From NCBI GenBank assembly GCA_017428565.1, contig JAFRQP010000062.1, forward strand, positions 1-64,000: a stretch of 64,000 nucleotides of DNA. Direction: 5' to 3'. A model generated the notes under the pieces. That model did no database searches and was not told the DNA's origin. It saw only the letters and a list, made by a program, of their open reading frames with translations. Within the stretch, counting starts at the first letter, position 1, and each line of letters begins with the position of its first letter. The DNA comes from Oscillospiraceae bacterium (lineage in GTDB: Bacteria > Bacillota > Clostridia > Oscillospirales > Oscillospiraceae). The translations under genes and the position numbers were made by a program. This document shows positions 34,533-43,297 of this stretch, one piece after another.

Positions 34533-34578
34533 GCCTGTTCAAGAGGGTCAGCGGAGCTGTTTTTCTGTCTGTTCAAGA
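34518..34578 (+). repeat. Tandem partial duplication of the terminator arm
   Basis: The right arm of the terminator plus its tail (34518-34544) is repeated almost exactly at 34551-34578: GCGGAGCTG, T-run, CTGTTCAAGA. The second copy lacks its left arm, and it supplies the DNA just upstream of the next promoter. Confidence 0.8.
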
Positions 34579-34592
34579 CGAAAAGCCTGTGC

Positions 34593-34598
34593 TATAAT
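34593..34598 (+). promoter_or_regulatory. -10 element upstream of the TrkA-C membrane protein gene
   Basis: Perfect TATAAT 52 bases before the GTG start. The candidate -35 (TTCAAG at 34572-34577) is only 15 bases away, so the promoter is probably weak or regulated. Confidence 0.5.
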
Positions 34599-34649
34599 AA
34601 GCTAAATAGACGGCCCTCGCCCCAAAAACCGGCAAAGGAGTGCTGCTGC

Positions 34650-35366
34650 GTGAATATCTACGCCGCATTTACGCTGTTTTCTCTGACCATCCTGCTCTAC
34701 TGGGTGATCTCGGAGCTGTTTACGATTTTCTTCCGCTTCACCGGCCTGCCGGAGGAGAAGGCCCGCTTCCAGGTCATCTCCCTGCTGACCGGCTGCGGCT
34801 TCACCACCCGGGAGAGCGAAATGATCCTGTCCAACCGGCGGCGCCGCAGGCTCGCCCGGATCACCATGCTCTTCGGCTATGTGTTCAACATCACCATCGT
34901 ATCCGCTTTCATCAATATCTTCCTCTCGCTGAAGCTGGCGGAGCTGGGGGACTCGCTGCTGGTGGTGCTGATCCCTCTGGGGGTGATCGCCATCATCTTC
35001 ATCTTCATCCGGGTGCCGGCGGTCCGCGCCTGGGGCGACCGGGTGCTGGAGGGCTTTGCCAACCGCATGATCCGCGGCGGCGAGGGCAATATCGTGATCC
35101 CGCTGGACTATCTGGGGAAGGACTCCATCGCCCTGGTCACTCTCCGCTATATCCCGGAGGAGTATCAGGGCGTGTCCCTGGCCCAGACCGGACTGAAGGC
35201 GGACACGGGGATCCTGGTCATGCTGGTGGAGGGCGCCGACGGGAAGACGGTGCCTGCCGGGGCGAACACGGTCTTTCGGCTGGGCGACAAGCTGACGGTC
35301 TTCGGCGACTACGCCACCATCTGCCGCACCTTCCACGCCCGGGAGAGCTTTAACGAGGACGAATGA
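34650..35366 (+). CDS. Two- to three-TM protein with TrkA-C (RCK_C) domain
   Basis: A 238-residue membrane protein. Hydrophobic helices lie at about 3-25, 70-95 and 103-122, with a basic loop (NRRRRRLARI) between. A cytosolic TrkA-C domain occupies about 145-230 (YIPEEYQGVSLAQTGLKAD, GDKLTVFGDY). TrkA-C domains sense ligands such as c-di-AMP and usually regulate ion channels or transporters, so this may be a small regulatory membrane subunit. The GTG start has AAAGGAG 11 bases upstream. No ion channel gene is adjacent. Confidence 0.8.
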   Translation: MNIYAAFTLFSLTILLYWVISELFTIFFRFTGLPEEKARFQVISLLTGCGFTTRESEMILSNRRRRRLARITMLFGYVFNITIVSAFINIFLSLKLAELGDSLLVVLIPLGVIAIIFIFIRVPAVRAWGDRVLEGFANRMIRGGEGNIVIPLDYLGKDSIALVTLRYIPEEYQGVSLAQTGLKADTGILVMLVEGADGKTVPAGANTVFRLGDKLTVFGDYATICRTFHARESFNEDE

Positions 35367-35415
35367 GGCCGAGGGTCTCACAGCAAAAGAACAATTTGAT
35401 ACAGGGGGGATCACC

Positions 35416-37110
35416 ATGGAAAAATTCAAGGATCTGCAATACGAGAGACCGGATCTGAAGGAGCTGCGCGGAGAATACAAACGGCTCCTGGCCGGCTTCA
35501 AACAGGCAAAGAGCTTTGAGGAGGCGGACCGGGTCTTTCTGGCCATGCAGGGGCTGATGGAGAAGCTGATGACCCGGCAGACCATCGCCCATGTCCGCAA
35601 CACCATGAACATGAAGGACGCCTTCTACGACGGGGAGATCCAGTTCTTCAACAAAGAGATGCCGAAGCTGATGATGCTGGTGAAGAAGGTGGGCAAGGCT
35701 CTGCTGCAGAGCCCCTTCCGGCCCCAGATGGAGGAGAAGTACGGTACGCTCATGTTCAAGGACATGGAGGAGCAGCAAAAGCTGGTGAAGCTCAGCACCA
35801 TCCTGCCCTCCATCCGGGAGAACAAGCTGCGCACCGAGTATTCCAAAACCGCCGCGGCCTGCTCCGTGGACTTCATGGGCGAAACGTGCAATTTCTACGG
35901 CCTGCTGCGGCACATGCAGTCCACCGACCGGGCCGAGCGCAAGGCGGCCTTCCAGGCCTGGGCCGGGCTCTACGAGAGTGTGTCCGGCAAGCTGGACGAG
36001 CAGTACGGCAAGCTGGTGAAGCTCCGCTGCGGCATCGCCAAGCGCCTGGGCTTCAAGAGCTTCATCGACTATGTCTACCTGGCCCGCAGCCGCTATGACT
36101 ACGGCCCGGAGCAGGTGGCCGCCTTCCGGGAGGCGGTGCGGCAGTACATCACCCCGCTCTGCGGGAAGATGTACCGGGAGCAGGCCCGGCGTCTGGGTCT
36201 GGAGAAGCTGGAGTACTATGACGAGGCCCTGGTCTTCCCCGACGGCAATGCCGTTCCCCTCGGCAGCCCCGAGGAGCTGACCGAGAAGGCCCGCCGGATG
36301 TACGAGGAGATGTCCCCCGAGACCGGCGAATACTTCAACTTCATGACCGAGCACGAGCTCTTCGACTTCGTCACCCGGGAGAACAAGCACCTGGGCGGCT
36401 ACTGCACCTTCCTGCCGGACTACAAGGCGCCCTTTATCTTCTCCAACTTCAACGGCACCTCCGCGGATATCGACGTGCTGACCCACGAGGCCGGCCACGC
36501 CTTCGAGGCCTACTATTCCTCCCGGCGGCTGCCGCTGGCCAGCATGACCTTCTCCACCAGCGAGATCAACGAGATCCACTCCATGAGCATGGAGTTCTTC
36601 GCCTATCCCTATATGGAGCGCTTCTTCGGCGACAAGACCGACAAGTACCGCTACGCCCATTTCTGCGATGCGCTGAAGACCATTCCCTATCTGGTCAGCG
36701 TGGACGAGTTCCAGCACCGGGTCTTTGAGAATCCCGGCTCCGGCCCAGCCGACTGGCGCCGCTACTGGAAGGAGATCGAGGGGAAGTACATGCCCTGGCG
36801 CAGCTACGACGGCAACGCCTTCCTGGAGGGCGGCGGCTTCTGGATGCAGAAGCAGCATATTTTCCTCTACCCCTTCTACTATGTGGACTACGCCATGGCC
36901 CAGATGGGCGCCTTCTCCCTCTACCGCATGCAGCAGGAGGGCGGCGACGCCTGGGGCAGCTATCTGAAGCTCTGCGCCATGGGCGGCAAGTACGGCTATT
37001 TCGAGACCCTCCAGCGCGCCGGCATCCCCATGCCCCTGGATCCCGCGGTGGTGAAGGAGACCGCCGCCTTCGCGGAGCAGTACGCGGAGCAGCTGAAACA
37101 GAAGCTGTAA
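35416..37110 (+). CDS. M3 family oligoendopeptidase (PepF-like)
   Basis: A 564-residue cytosolic zinc peptidase that cleaves oligopeptides. The active-site helix is THEAGHAFEAYY (HExGH) near residue 358, followed by the third ligand in SEINEIHSMSMEFF. The overall helical clam-shell arrangement and length fit the M3B group. A GGGGGG-type ribosome site precedes the ATG. It is one of several peptidases in the window (M29, M28, M48-like), in keeping with a peptide-fermenting life style. Confidence 0.93.
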   Translation: MEKFKDLQYERPDLKELRGEYKRLLAGFKQAKSFEEADRVFLAMQGLMEKLMTRQTIAHVRNTMNMKDAFYDGEIQFFNKEMPKLMMLVKKVGKALLQSPFRPQMEEKYGTLMFKDMEEQQKLVKLSTILPSIRENKLRTEYSKTAAACSVDFMGETCNFYGLLRHMQSTDRAERKAAFQAWAGLYESVSGKLDEQYGKLVKLRCGIAKRLGFKSFIDYVYLARSRYDYGPEQVAAFREAVRQYITPLCGKMYREQARRLGLEKLEYYDEALVFPDGNAVPLGSPEELTEKARRMYEEMSPETGEYFNFMTEHELFDFVTRENKHLGGYCTFLPDYKAPFIFSNFNGTSADIDVLTHEAGHAFEAYYSSRRLPLASMTFSTSEINEIHSMSMEFFAYPYMERFFGDKTDKYRYAHFCDALKTIPYLVSVDEFQHRVFENPGSGPADWRRYWKEIEGKYMPWRSYDGNAFLEGGGFWMQKQHIFLYPFYYVDYAMAQMGAFSLYRMQQEGGDAWGSYLKLCAMGGKYGYFETLQRAGIPMPLDPAVVKETAAFAEQYAEQLKQKL

Positions 37111-37143
37111 TTGCATCCGAAACGCAAAAGAACAAAAAAGACA

Positions 37144-37169
37144 GCAGGCCGCCCGTCCAGGCGGCCTGC
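37144..37169. terminator. Bidirectional terminator between M3 peptidase and GNAT genes
   Basis: GCAGGCCGCC, loop CGTCCA, GGCGGCCTGC, between converging genes and flanked by an A-rich run that becomes a T-run on the minus strand. Confidence 0.8.
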
Positions 37170-37193
37170 TTTGGCGATCCGGGGGAGCCGGAT

Positions 37194-37667
37194 TTATCGT
37201 TTGATGTACAGCGGCATGTCGTATTCGTCCAGGCCGTTTTCCGCAAAGCCCAGGGACTTCCAGAAGCGGACGGAGTCCGCCTTCGTGCTGTTGAGCTCGA
37301 AAAACCGGGCGCCCTCCGCCTGGGCGCAGCGGGCCAGGGCCTCAAAGCAGCGGTGTCCCGTGCCGCCGCCCCGGTGCTCCGGGAAGACCCAGAAGTCCAG
37401 GATGAAGCACTTCCCGCCCTCACTCTCATAGATGCAGAAGGAGGCGGCCCCGATCCGCTGCCCGTCCCGCAGGAAGTAGATCATGTACTGCCGGTCCGTT
37501 GGGCGGAGCATGTGTGCCTCCAGGATTCCGCGGTATTCCGCCCCGGTGAAGTAGGCCAGATCCTCCTCGTCCTCCGGGTCGATGATCCCGTCACGGAGCA
37601 GGTACTGAATGTGCAGCTCCCAGAAGGCTCCGAGCCCGGCGGGCGGAATCTCTTCGATGCCGATCAT
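37194..37667 (-). CDS. GNAT family N-acetyltransferase
   Basis: A 157-residue acetyl-CoA-dependent acetyltransferase. Motif A (FWVFPEHRGGGTGHRCFEAL) and motif B (ELNSTKADSVRFWKSLGF) are clear. The substrate could be a small molecule or a protein N-terminus; nothing narrows it. ATG 37667 is preceded by GGGAGG. The upstream TIGR04076 gene ends 20 bases before it, so both may be in one transcript. Confidence 0.9.
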   Translation of the reverse strand: MIGIEEIPPAGLGAFWELHIQYLLRDGIIDPEDEEDLAYFTGAEYRGILEAHMLRPTDRQYMIYFLRDGQRIGAASFCIYESEGGKCFILDFWVFPEHRGGGTGHRCFEALARCAQAEGARFFELNSTKADSVRFWKSLGFAENGLDEYDMPLYIKR

Positions 37668-37686
37668 GGCTCTGCCCTCCCGCCGC

Positions 37687-38001
37687 TCAGTCCGCGTCCT
37701 CGTCCAGGGCCTCCAGCAGGAAGCTCACCGGGCGGAAGCCGTCGTTGCAGGAGATCATGGCGGAGCGGGGATTCTGCATCCAGCCGTCGTAGAGGTCCTC
37801 CGCCCCGTGGGCCAGGGCCATCACGAAGGGGGAGAGGCTGTCCCAGGCGCTGTCGCAAAAGCCCGCCGGCTTCTGCCAGCCCTTGGCGGTGAAAACCTGC
37901 CCCAGATGCATGGAGCAGGCGTGCTGGATGGGCTTTTCGTATTCCCGGCTCAGCTCGGGGTAAGAGGCCATGCGCATGACCGTGATGCGGACCTTTTTCA
38001 T
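37687..38001 (-). CDS. TIGR04076 family small protein
   Basis: A 104-residue protein resembling the TIGR04076 family, with conserved CSMHLGQVF near the middle and CNDGFRPVSFLLE at the end. Family members are often found in anaerobes near redox or metal genes, but their role is unknown; the conserved cysteines may bind a metal. The start is ATG 38001 (MKKVRITVMR) with GGAGGAA upstream; the frame extends to 38124 but without support. Confidence 0.78.
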   Translation of the reverse strand: MKKVRITVMRMASYPELSREYEKPIQHACSMHLGQVFTAKGWQKPAGFCDSAWDSLSPFVMALAHGAEDLYDGWMQNPRSAMISCNDGFRPVSFLLEALDEDAD

Positions 38002-38114
38002 CCTTCGGTTCCTCCGTCTTTTGCCTTTTCGGGGAGATTGTAACACGCCCCGCCCCCGAAGGCAACAGGAAAGCCGCCGCCCCGCCGCAAAAAGGCGTTT
38101 CGCGGGGATTTCCC

Positions 38115-38143
38115 TTGCATCCAATCGATTCTTGTGATATGGT
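38115..38143 (+). promoter_or_regulatory. Sigma-A promoter of the YczE-like gene
   Basis: TTGCAT (38115-38120), 17 bases, TATGGT (38138-38143). It supports a start codon downstream of 38144. Confidence 0.65.
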
Positions 38144-38185
38144 ATGGCTTCGGAAAGACCAGGAAGGCAGGCTTCGGAGATCGTG

Positions 38186-38869
38186 ATGAGAGAGAAGATG
38201 CACAGACTGCAGGAAAACCGGACGCGCGCTGCGATTGTCCTGAATATGCTGATCGCGGCGCTCAGCCTCTTTGTGAACGGCTTCGGGATCTATCTGACCA
38301 TTCGGGCCGACATCGGCGCCGCGCCCTGGGACGTGCTGAGCCTGGGCCTGTCGAAGACCCTGGGGATCCTCTACGGGAACGCCTCCATCGCCGTGTCCCT
38401 CACGATCCTGCTCATCGACGTTCTGATGCGGGAGCCCATCGGCATCGCCATGTTCATCGACGCCGTGGTGGTGGGCAAGGCGGTGGACTTCTTCAACTGG
38501 CTGGATCTGGTGCCCCGCGGCAGCTCTCTGGCGGTCTCGGTCCCCATGCTGATCGCGGGCCTCTTTGTCCTGGCCTATACCCAGTACACCTACATGGTCG
38601 CCTCCCTGGGCTGCGGGCCGAGGGACACGCTGCTGGTGGGTCTGGCAAAGCGGCTCAAGCGCGTCCCCATCGGCCTGGTGAGCATTGCGCTGCTCAGCAC
38701 GGCCACGCTGATCGGCTGGCTGCTGGGCGGCCCCGTGGGGCTGGGGACCCTCCTCTGCGCCTTCGGCGCGGGGCCCATTATGCAGCTCGCTTTCCGGACG
38801 GTGCGCTTTGACGCCACCGCCATCCGGCATCAGCGCCTGCGGGATTCGATCAAGGTCTTTTTTGCGTGA
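38186..38869 (+). CDS. YczE/YyaS-type integral membrane protein
   Basis: A 227-residue protein with five to six helices of the YczE family. Signatures are GFGIYLTIRADIGAAPWDVL near the N-terminus and CGPRDTLLVGL in the middle. The function is unknown; some members are required for late steps of antibiotic synthesis or membrane stress. ATG 38186 is chosen because the promoter -10 ends at 38143 and GGAGAT lies just upstream. It is the last typical GC-rich gene before the accessory region. Confidence 0.83.
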   Translation: MREKMHRLQENRTRAAIVLNMLIAALSLFVNGFGIYLTIRADIGAAPWDVLSLGLSKTLGILYGNASIAVSLTILLIDVLMREPIGIAMFIDAVVVGKAVDFFNWLDLVPRGSSLAVSVPMLIAGLFVLAYTQYTYMVASLGCGPRDTLLVGLAKRLKRVPIGLVSIALLSTATLIGWLLGGPVGLGTLLCAFGAGPIMQLAFRTVRFDATAIRHQRLRDSIKVFFA

Positions 38870-39083
38870 ACGGGTCTCCCAGACGCGGGGGGCGAAGCAA
38901 GAATAGACCCGTACGGGCGCAGGGCAGGCAAAAAAGAAAGCCCCGTACGGGCGCAGGGCTCCCCGCCTGCGGGCGGGCCCGGGCGCGGCTCTGGAGCGCC
39001 ACCGGCGCTCCATTCACTCCCGCGCCCCTCGAGCCCCGTACGGGAAAAAGAAACACCCCACCATCGGTGGGGTGCTTCTTTTT
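38870..39083. repeat. Branched palindromic element F with CCCGTACGGG copies and terminator
   Basis: Non-coding. CCCGTACGGG, the sequence of the tRNA-Glu acceptor end, occurs three times (38908, 38942 and 39035 regions). GGGCTC (38956-38961) and GAGCCC (39031-39036) close a branched unit with a hairpin at 38962-38977 and a nested one at 38981-39027. A long terminator follows (39045-39062 with 39066-39083, loop ATC, one mismatch). The 21 bases at 38962-38982 recur inverted at 45561-45581. Confidence 0.75.
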
Positions 39084-39145
39084 GGCAAAGGGCATGTACT
39101 TTGATACAATGAATCACTTTCATATGGGAGGGATTCATTTTTGCC
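39081..39145 (+). repeat. Left module, copy 1
   Basis: Starts TTTGGCAAAGGGCATG and continues through TACTTTGATACAATGAATCAC; matches 41888-41953 with a few differences after the first 40 bases. From 39146 to 39395 no gene is supported; on the minus strand a short open stretch around 39260-39400 could be a remnant but is not recognised. Confidence 0.85.
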
Positions 39146-39395
39146 TTTTTAAACGCAAAGTGAACCACATTCGTGGCAAAGGTATAAAAGGCAACTAGAC
39201 ACCGAGACCTCCGGCATAGCGCGGTGTGATCCTCGGCCGCTTTGTTACTTGGTCACAAGTTAAACGAATTATTGATTTATGAGTTATTTGATAGTGTGCA
39301 GACTGTGTGTGCCGACAAACAACTCGTCGATAGAATACAGCGCGGCCTTGCTGTCCATGAAAATCTCACTGCCTTCCCGGCGGCAGTTTTGGGAT

Positions 39396-40169
39396 TCATC
39401 CCCTCCACCGATCGTGGGTTCTGTAATATCTCTTTGCGTATTGACGCGGAGTCATACCGGTGTGTTTGCGGAAAACCCTGATAAAGTGGCTTGGTGATGA
39501 GAACGCAAGAAACTCAGAGATCTCGGTTTCGGAGTAATCAGAGTAAAGAAGCATGTTTTTTGCGGCCTCTATTCTTTTTGAACAGATATACTTTTGAATG
39601 CTGATTCCTTTTTTCTTACTGAACAGGGAGTTGAGATAATTGGGGGATAGTCCTGAGGCATCGGCTACATCTTCAAGCCTTATCCTCTCATGAAGATGAT
39701 AGTAAATATAATCCATAGCTTTCCATACAGGACGCGGCAAAGCAGATTGATCGGAATCATCCTGTTCTGCTTTTTCTGTTCTATGGGCATGTTGTTTCTT
39801 CATCTGCTCTGTGTAATCCGTGAACATGGCTGTATGCAATTCATACACTTCATCCACGGTTTTGCAGAGATCAACTTTCTGGATATAGAGATCGCTCAGA
39901 TTGTATGCCCTCTGTGCCTCCATACCTCCCTCAATGGCAAAGCGGCATGCAAGCGTGATCGCTGCGACGAAAAGATATTTCTTATCCCTGAGAGGATCGC
40001 TGGACAGCTTGCCCGCGATACCGGTGCGGAACAGGCGCTTGCTTTCCTCAATGGAGCGCAGATCGCCGTCACGGAGATATTCATACTGCAGCAGTTCCTC
40101 ATCGTAGGAGTGATGATAATTCTCTTCCTCCCGCTGCAGGAAGGAAAGGTAGGTAAGTTCTTTATTCAT
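39396..40169 (-). CDS. AraC family transcriptional regulator
   Basis: A 257-residue regulator. The C-terminal 100 residues are an AraC DNA-binding domain: first helix-turn-helix IRLEDVADASGLSPNYLNSLF, second ISEFLAFSSPSHFIRVFRKHTG, ending in MTPRQYAKRYY. The N-terminal 150 residues are helical and carry no recognised ligand domain. It is divergent from the MATE gene, with 96 bases between the starts, so it probably controls that exporter. Base composition is lower in GC than the surrounding chromosome. The ATG lacks a clear ribosome site. Confidence 0.88.
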   Translation of the reverse strand: MNKELTYLSFLQREEENYHHSYDEELLQYEYLRDGDLRSIEESKRLFRTGIAGKLSSDPLRDKKYLFVAAITLACRFAIEGGMEAQRAYNLSDLYIQKVDLCKTVDEVYELHTAMFTDYTEQMKKQHAHRTEKAEQDDSDQSALPRPVWKAMDYIYYHLHERIRLEDVADASGLSPNYLNSLFSKKKGISIQKYICSKRIEAAKNMLLYSDYSETEISEFLAFSSPSHFIRVFRKHTGMTPRQYAKRYYRTHDRWRG

Positions 40170-40265
40170 AGTTGGATTATATTATAATTCGTTGAAAAAT
40201 GCTATACTGTTTTTTTCATATTTGTTATTCTTTGCGCAGAACCGGGGAAAGCAGGGATAACACAT

Positions 40266-41660
40266 ATGAAGACAAGGGATTTGACAAGCGGTAATCTGTT
40301 GCGCGAAATCATCGAATTTGCGGTTCCGGTGTGGCTGGGGCTGTTGTTCCAGCAGCTTTATAATCTTGCGGATACGGTGATCGTCGGAAGACTGCTCGGA
40401 GTCAATGCCCTTGCGGGGGTGGGGTCCACTACAGGGCTTACGTTTCTCGCACTTTCAATATCGACAGGCCTTGGCAACGGGTTCGCGGTCTCGGTGTCGC
40501 AGCGTTTCGGCGCAGGTGACGAAGCAGGTGTGAAGAGGTGTTTTGGGAATGCCGTGACGCTTTCACTGCTCATTGCCGCTGTTCTCACAGCGGTCACCGT
40601 TCTGGCTGCGGATCCGGTTTTGATGGTAACAGAGACGCCGGAAGAGATCTATGGATATGCGCATGATTATGTGGTCGTAATCTTTTCAGGCCTGGTCTGC
40701 ACGGTATGCTATAACCTTTTTGCGGCAGCTCTCAGGGCAGCGGGTGACAGCAGGACGCCGGTAATCGCGCTGATTGTGGCATCGGTCATCAATGTCGTTT
40801 TGGACATTATGATGATCGGAACTTTGAAAATGGGAGTTTCCGGGGCGGCTTTGGCAACTGTGATTTCCCAACTTTTGTCAGCCTTCTTCCTTCTCCTGTG
40901 CATCGAAAAAAGAGGAGGTGCGCTTAGAATAACGTTTGAGCAGTTGCGGCTCTCCAAGGGAATATCTGGAGAACAGATGAAAACCGCATTACCCGTGACC
41001 CTTCAGGGAGCGGTGATTGCCTTTGGGATCCTGATCGTTCAGACGTCAATTAATTCCATGGGAACGATATACGTTGCCGGATGTACGGCAGGCAACAAGC
41101 TGTACGGCATTATGGCGGCACCGATCGAGGCTGTCTGCCAGTCCATGATACCGGTATCGGGACAGAATTACGGGGCGAAGAAATACGACAGGATCGATGA
41201 AGGCCTGAGGACGGTGCTGATAATCGGATGGATCCTGACAGGTATTCTGGGAATGATAGCATGGCTGTTTGGACCGGCTATGATGAGACTGTTTGTTGAC
41301 AATGCAGCGGGCGAGGTTATCGCTTACGGGCATCAGTTTATGCTTTTTTATGTCCTGGGTTACGGCTTCCTGACCATACAGATGAGTATGTGCTTTTCCC
41401 TGCAGGGAAGCGGATTTGCCGGGATGACGGTTGTGTCCGGAGTACTTGAAACCGCGGGCAGGATATTTGGCGCGGTCATTCTGGCAAGGGTATTCGGATT
41501 TGTCGGGGTATGTCTGGCGCTTCCGCTTGCGTGGATATTCACATCGCTGTATCTTATACCGACTTATTTGCGCTGCAGAAAGAAAATGAGGATAGACGGA
41601 AGCGGTATGGTGAAAACGGATGTAATGAAGCACAAATCCTTAGGGGAAGTGAGCGCGTGA
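40266..41660 (+). CDS. MATE family efflux transporter (accessory)
   Basis: A 464-residue transporter with about 12 helices. Signatures include FAVPVWLGLLFQQLYNLADT at the N-terminus and SGQNYGAKKYDRIDEGL in the middle. It is expected to expel a drug or toxic metabolite, controlled by the divergent AraC regulator. A -10 TATACT lies at 40203-40208; GGAAAGCAGGG precedes the ATG. Codon use is lower in GC than that of the other two MATE genes, consistent with transfer as part of unit 1. Confidence 0.92.
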   Translation: MKTRDLTSGNLLREIIEFAVPVWLGLLFQQLYNLADTVIVGRLLGVNALAGVGSTTGLTFLALSISTGLGNGFAVSVSQRFGAGDEAGVKRCFGNAVTLSLLIAAVLTAVTVLAADPVLMVTETPEEIYGYAHDYVVVIFSGLVCTVCYNLFAAALRAAGDSRTPVIALIVASVINVVLDIMMIGTLKMGVSGAALATVISQLLSAFFLLLCIEKRGGALRITFEQLRLSKGISGEQMKTALPVTLQGAVIAFGILIVQTSINSMGTIYVAGCTAGNKLYGIMAAPIEAVCQSMIPVSGQNYGAKKYDRIDEGLRTVLIIGWILTGILGMIAWLFGPAMMRLFVDNAAGEVIAYGHQFMLFYVLGYGFLTIQMSMCFSLQGSGFAGMTVVSGVLETAGRIFGAVILARVFGFVGVCLALPLAWIFTSLYLIPTYLRCRKKMRIDGSGMVKTDVMKHKSLGEVSA

Positions 41661-41970
41661 CAAAAAAGAAAAGCTGGAACGGTTTATCGATTATCCATGA
41701 TTTAACGATAGAAGAGCACAACATGTAGTCCAATGGCCAGAACTGGCCTCATAATACCGCTGCATATTGCGCTTTTTCGCCGTTCAAATGAATCGCCCGC
41801 GTTTCAAAAGACTCGCCATATCAAGCCTTTCCGGGCATAAAAGAAGAAACAGCAGATTGACCGATTGTATCAATCTACTGTTTCATCTTTGGCAAAGAGC
41901 ATGTACTTTGATACAATGAATCACTTTTGATCGGGAGTTGTTCATTTTTCCAATCCCATTATAATTTGAA
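41661..41970. repeat. Right module copy 1 joined to left module copy 2
   Basis: 41683-41892 matches 43298-43506 over about 210 bp, very closely in the last 100. It ends in a terminator-like hairpin (AAACAGCAGATTGA and TCAATCTACTGTTT, one mismatch) plus ATCTTTGG. The left module (41888-41953) follows directly. Nothing here codes. Confidence 0.88.
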
Positions 41971-43074
41971 TCATGCTTGTTCGATTGTTCCGCCGCCGAG
42001 GACGAGATCTCCGTCATAGAGCACGGCGGCCTGACCGGGCGTGATCGCCCGCTGCGGCTCGTCAAAGACGATCCTGACCTTGTTATGTGGCAGCGGGTAC
42101 ACCGTCGCAGGCCGCTCCGCCTGGTGATAGCGCGTCCTGACGGAGGCGAGGATCGGCCCGTCAGGCTCTGGGATCGACAGCCAGTTGAAGTCCGCCGCTA
42201 TCAGCTCCCGGCGATACAAGGCCTCTTCCGGTCCGACCGTCACGGTATTGCGCGCCATGTCCTTTTTCAGGACGTACACGCGCTCTCCCATCGGCATCTC
42301 CAGACCGCGGCGCTGCCCGACGGTGTAGCGCAGCGCGCCGCGGTGGCGGCCGACAAGCTGACCGCTTTCGTCCAGAAAGTCGCCCGCCTCTTGCTTCCGG
42401 CCCGTCCAGCGTTCGATAAAGGCGGAGTAATCGCCGTCGGGGATAAAGCAGATGTCCTGGCTGTCGTGCTTGTCTGCGTTGACAAGTCCGTGCACCTCCG
42501 CGATCCGCCGCGTCTCCGCCTTCGTCAGCCCGCCCAGCGGGAGACGCAAATGCGCAAGCTGCTCCTGTGTGAGCATGTAGAGGACGTAGCTCTGATCCTT
42601 GCTCTCGTCCGCGGCCTTCAAAAGCTGCCAGCGTCCCGCTTCCTCACGAAAACGGACGCGGGCATAGTGCCCGGTCGCAATGCAGTCAAAGCCCTCCCGC
42701 AGCGCGTGCTCGAGCAGCGCGTCGAATTTCAGGAAACGGTTGCAGTCGATGCAGGGATTCGGTGTCCGTCCGGCCTCGTATTCCGAGATGAATCTGCGGA
42801 TGACCTTCTGCTCGAAGCGCCGCGAAAAGCAAACGGATTCGTGCGGGATGCCCAGCTGATGGCACACGAAGGCCGCGTCGTCTTCATCCCGGTCGGAGCA
42901 GCAGCCCTTCGGGTTCTCGCTCTGAAACGCCGCGGGGCGGTACAGGCGCATCGTCGCGCCGGTACAGTCGTACCCGGCCTCTTTCATCAGCAGAGCGGCG
43001 ACGGAGCTGTCCACGCCTCCGCTCATGGCGATCAGGGCGCGCTTCATGTCTTTCCGCAGCGTTGTCTCAATCAC
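41971..43074 (-). CDS. mnmA: tRNA-specific 2-thiouridylase MnmA
   Basis: A 367-residue enzyme that installs the 2-thio group on wobble uridine of tRNA-Glu, tRNA-Gln and tRNA-Lys. The PP-loop AMSGGVDSSVAALL is near residue 17; the catalytic cysteines are in NPCIDCNRFLKF and HDSQDICFI. The GTG at 43074 has AAAGGTG upstream; ATG 43047 (MKRALIAMSGG) would match the usual family start. It sits alone in unit 2, next to the gene of one of its substrates, tRNA-Glu(UUC). No iscS gene, the usual sulfur donor, lies beside it. Confidence 0.94.
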   Translation of the reverse strand: MIETTLRKDMKRALIAMSGGVDSSVAALLMKEAGYDCTGATMRLYRPAAFQSENPKGCCSDRDEDDAAFVCHQLGIPHESVCFSRRFEQKVIRRFISEYEAGRTPNPCIDCNRFLKFDALLEHALREGFDCIATGHYARVRFREEAGRWQLLKAADESKDQSYVLYMLTQEQLAHLRLPLGGLTKAETRRIAEVHGLVNADKHDSQDICFIPDGDYSAFIERWTGRKQEAGDFLDESGQLVGRHRGALRYTVGQRRGLEMPMGERVYVLKKDMARNTVTVGPEEALYRRELIAADFNWLSIPEPDGPILASVRTRYHQAERPATVYPLPHNKVRIVFDEPQRAITPGQAAVLYDGDLVLGGGTIEQA

Positions 43075-43088
43075 TTTACCACACCTTT

Positions 43089-43142
43089 CCTATTGACTTG
43101 GTAGGTTTGCTTGTTTATACTTCAACCAGTACAGATTGTCAA
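43089..43142. promoter_or_regulatory. Overlapping divergent promoters with an Rrf2-like inverted repeat
   Basis: Minus strand, toward mnmA: TTGACA (43137-43142), 17 bases, TATAAA (43114-43119). Plus strand: TTGACT (43093-43098), 17 bases, TATACT (43116-43121). The two -10 elements share four bases, so both cannot be used at once. CCTATTGACTTGGTAGG (43089-43105) is a CCTA-N9-TAGG inverted repeat resembling sites of Rrf2/IscR-type regulators and covers the plus-strand -35. Confidence 0.65.
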
Positions 43143-43186
43143 GCCCAAACGCTGCACGGACCATATGATTCACGGAGGAAAAGAAA

Positions 43187-43213
43187 ATGAAGATCGCTTT
43201 ATACTCATTTTGA
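43187..43213 (+). pseudogene. Eight-codon ORF with promoter and strong ribosome site (remnant or leader peptide)
   Basis: After the plus-strand promoter, GGAGG (43174-43178) is correctly spaced before ATG 43187, which reads MKIALYSF and stops. No downstream frame continues. It may be the cut-off start of a gene lost during cassette joining, or a short leader peptide. From 43214 to 43297 nothing is recognised. Confidence 0.4.
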
Positions 43214-43297
43214 TATTTACAGATCAAATTTGCAAAAACAGGATGGTTTTTGATCGCTTTTTCTTCATCGGCGGCAGTTTAACGAATACTATCATAG

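Noticed and set aside
39242..39497. Short plus-strand frames downstream of araC
   Set aside because: They overlap the araC 3' end and have no ribosome site or similarity.
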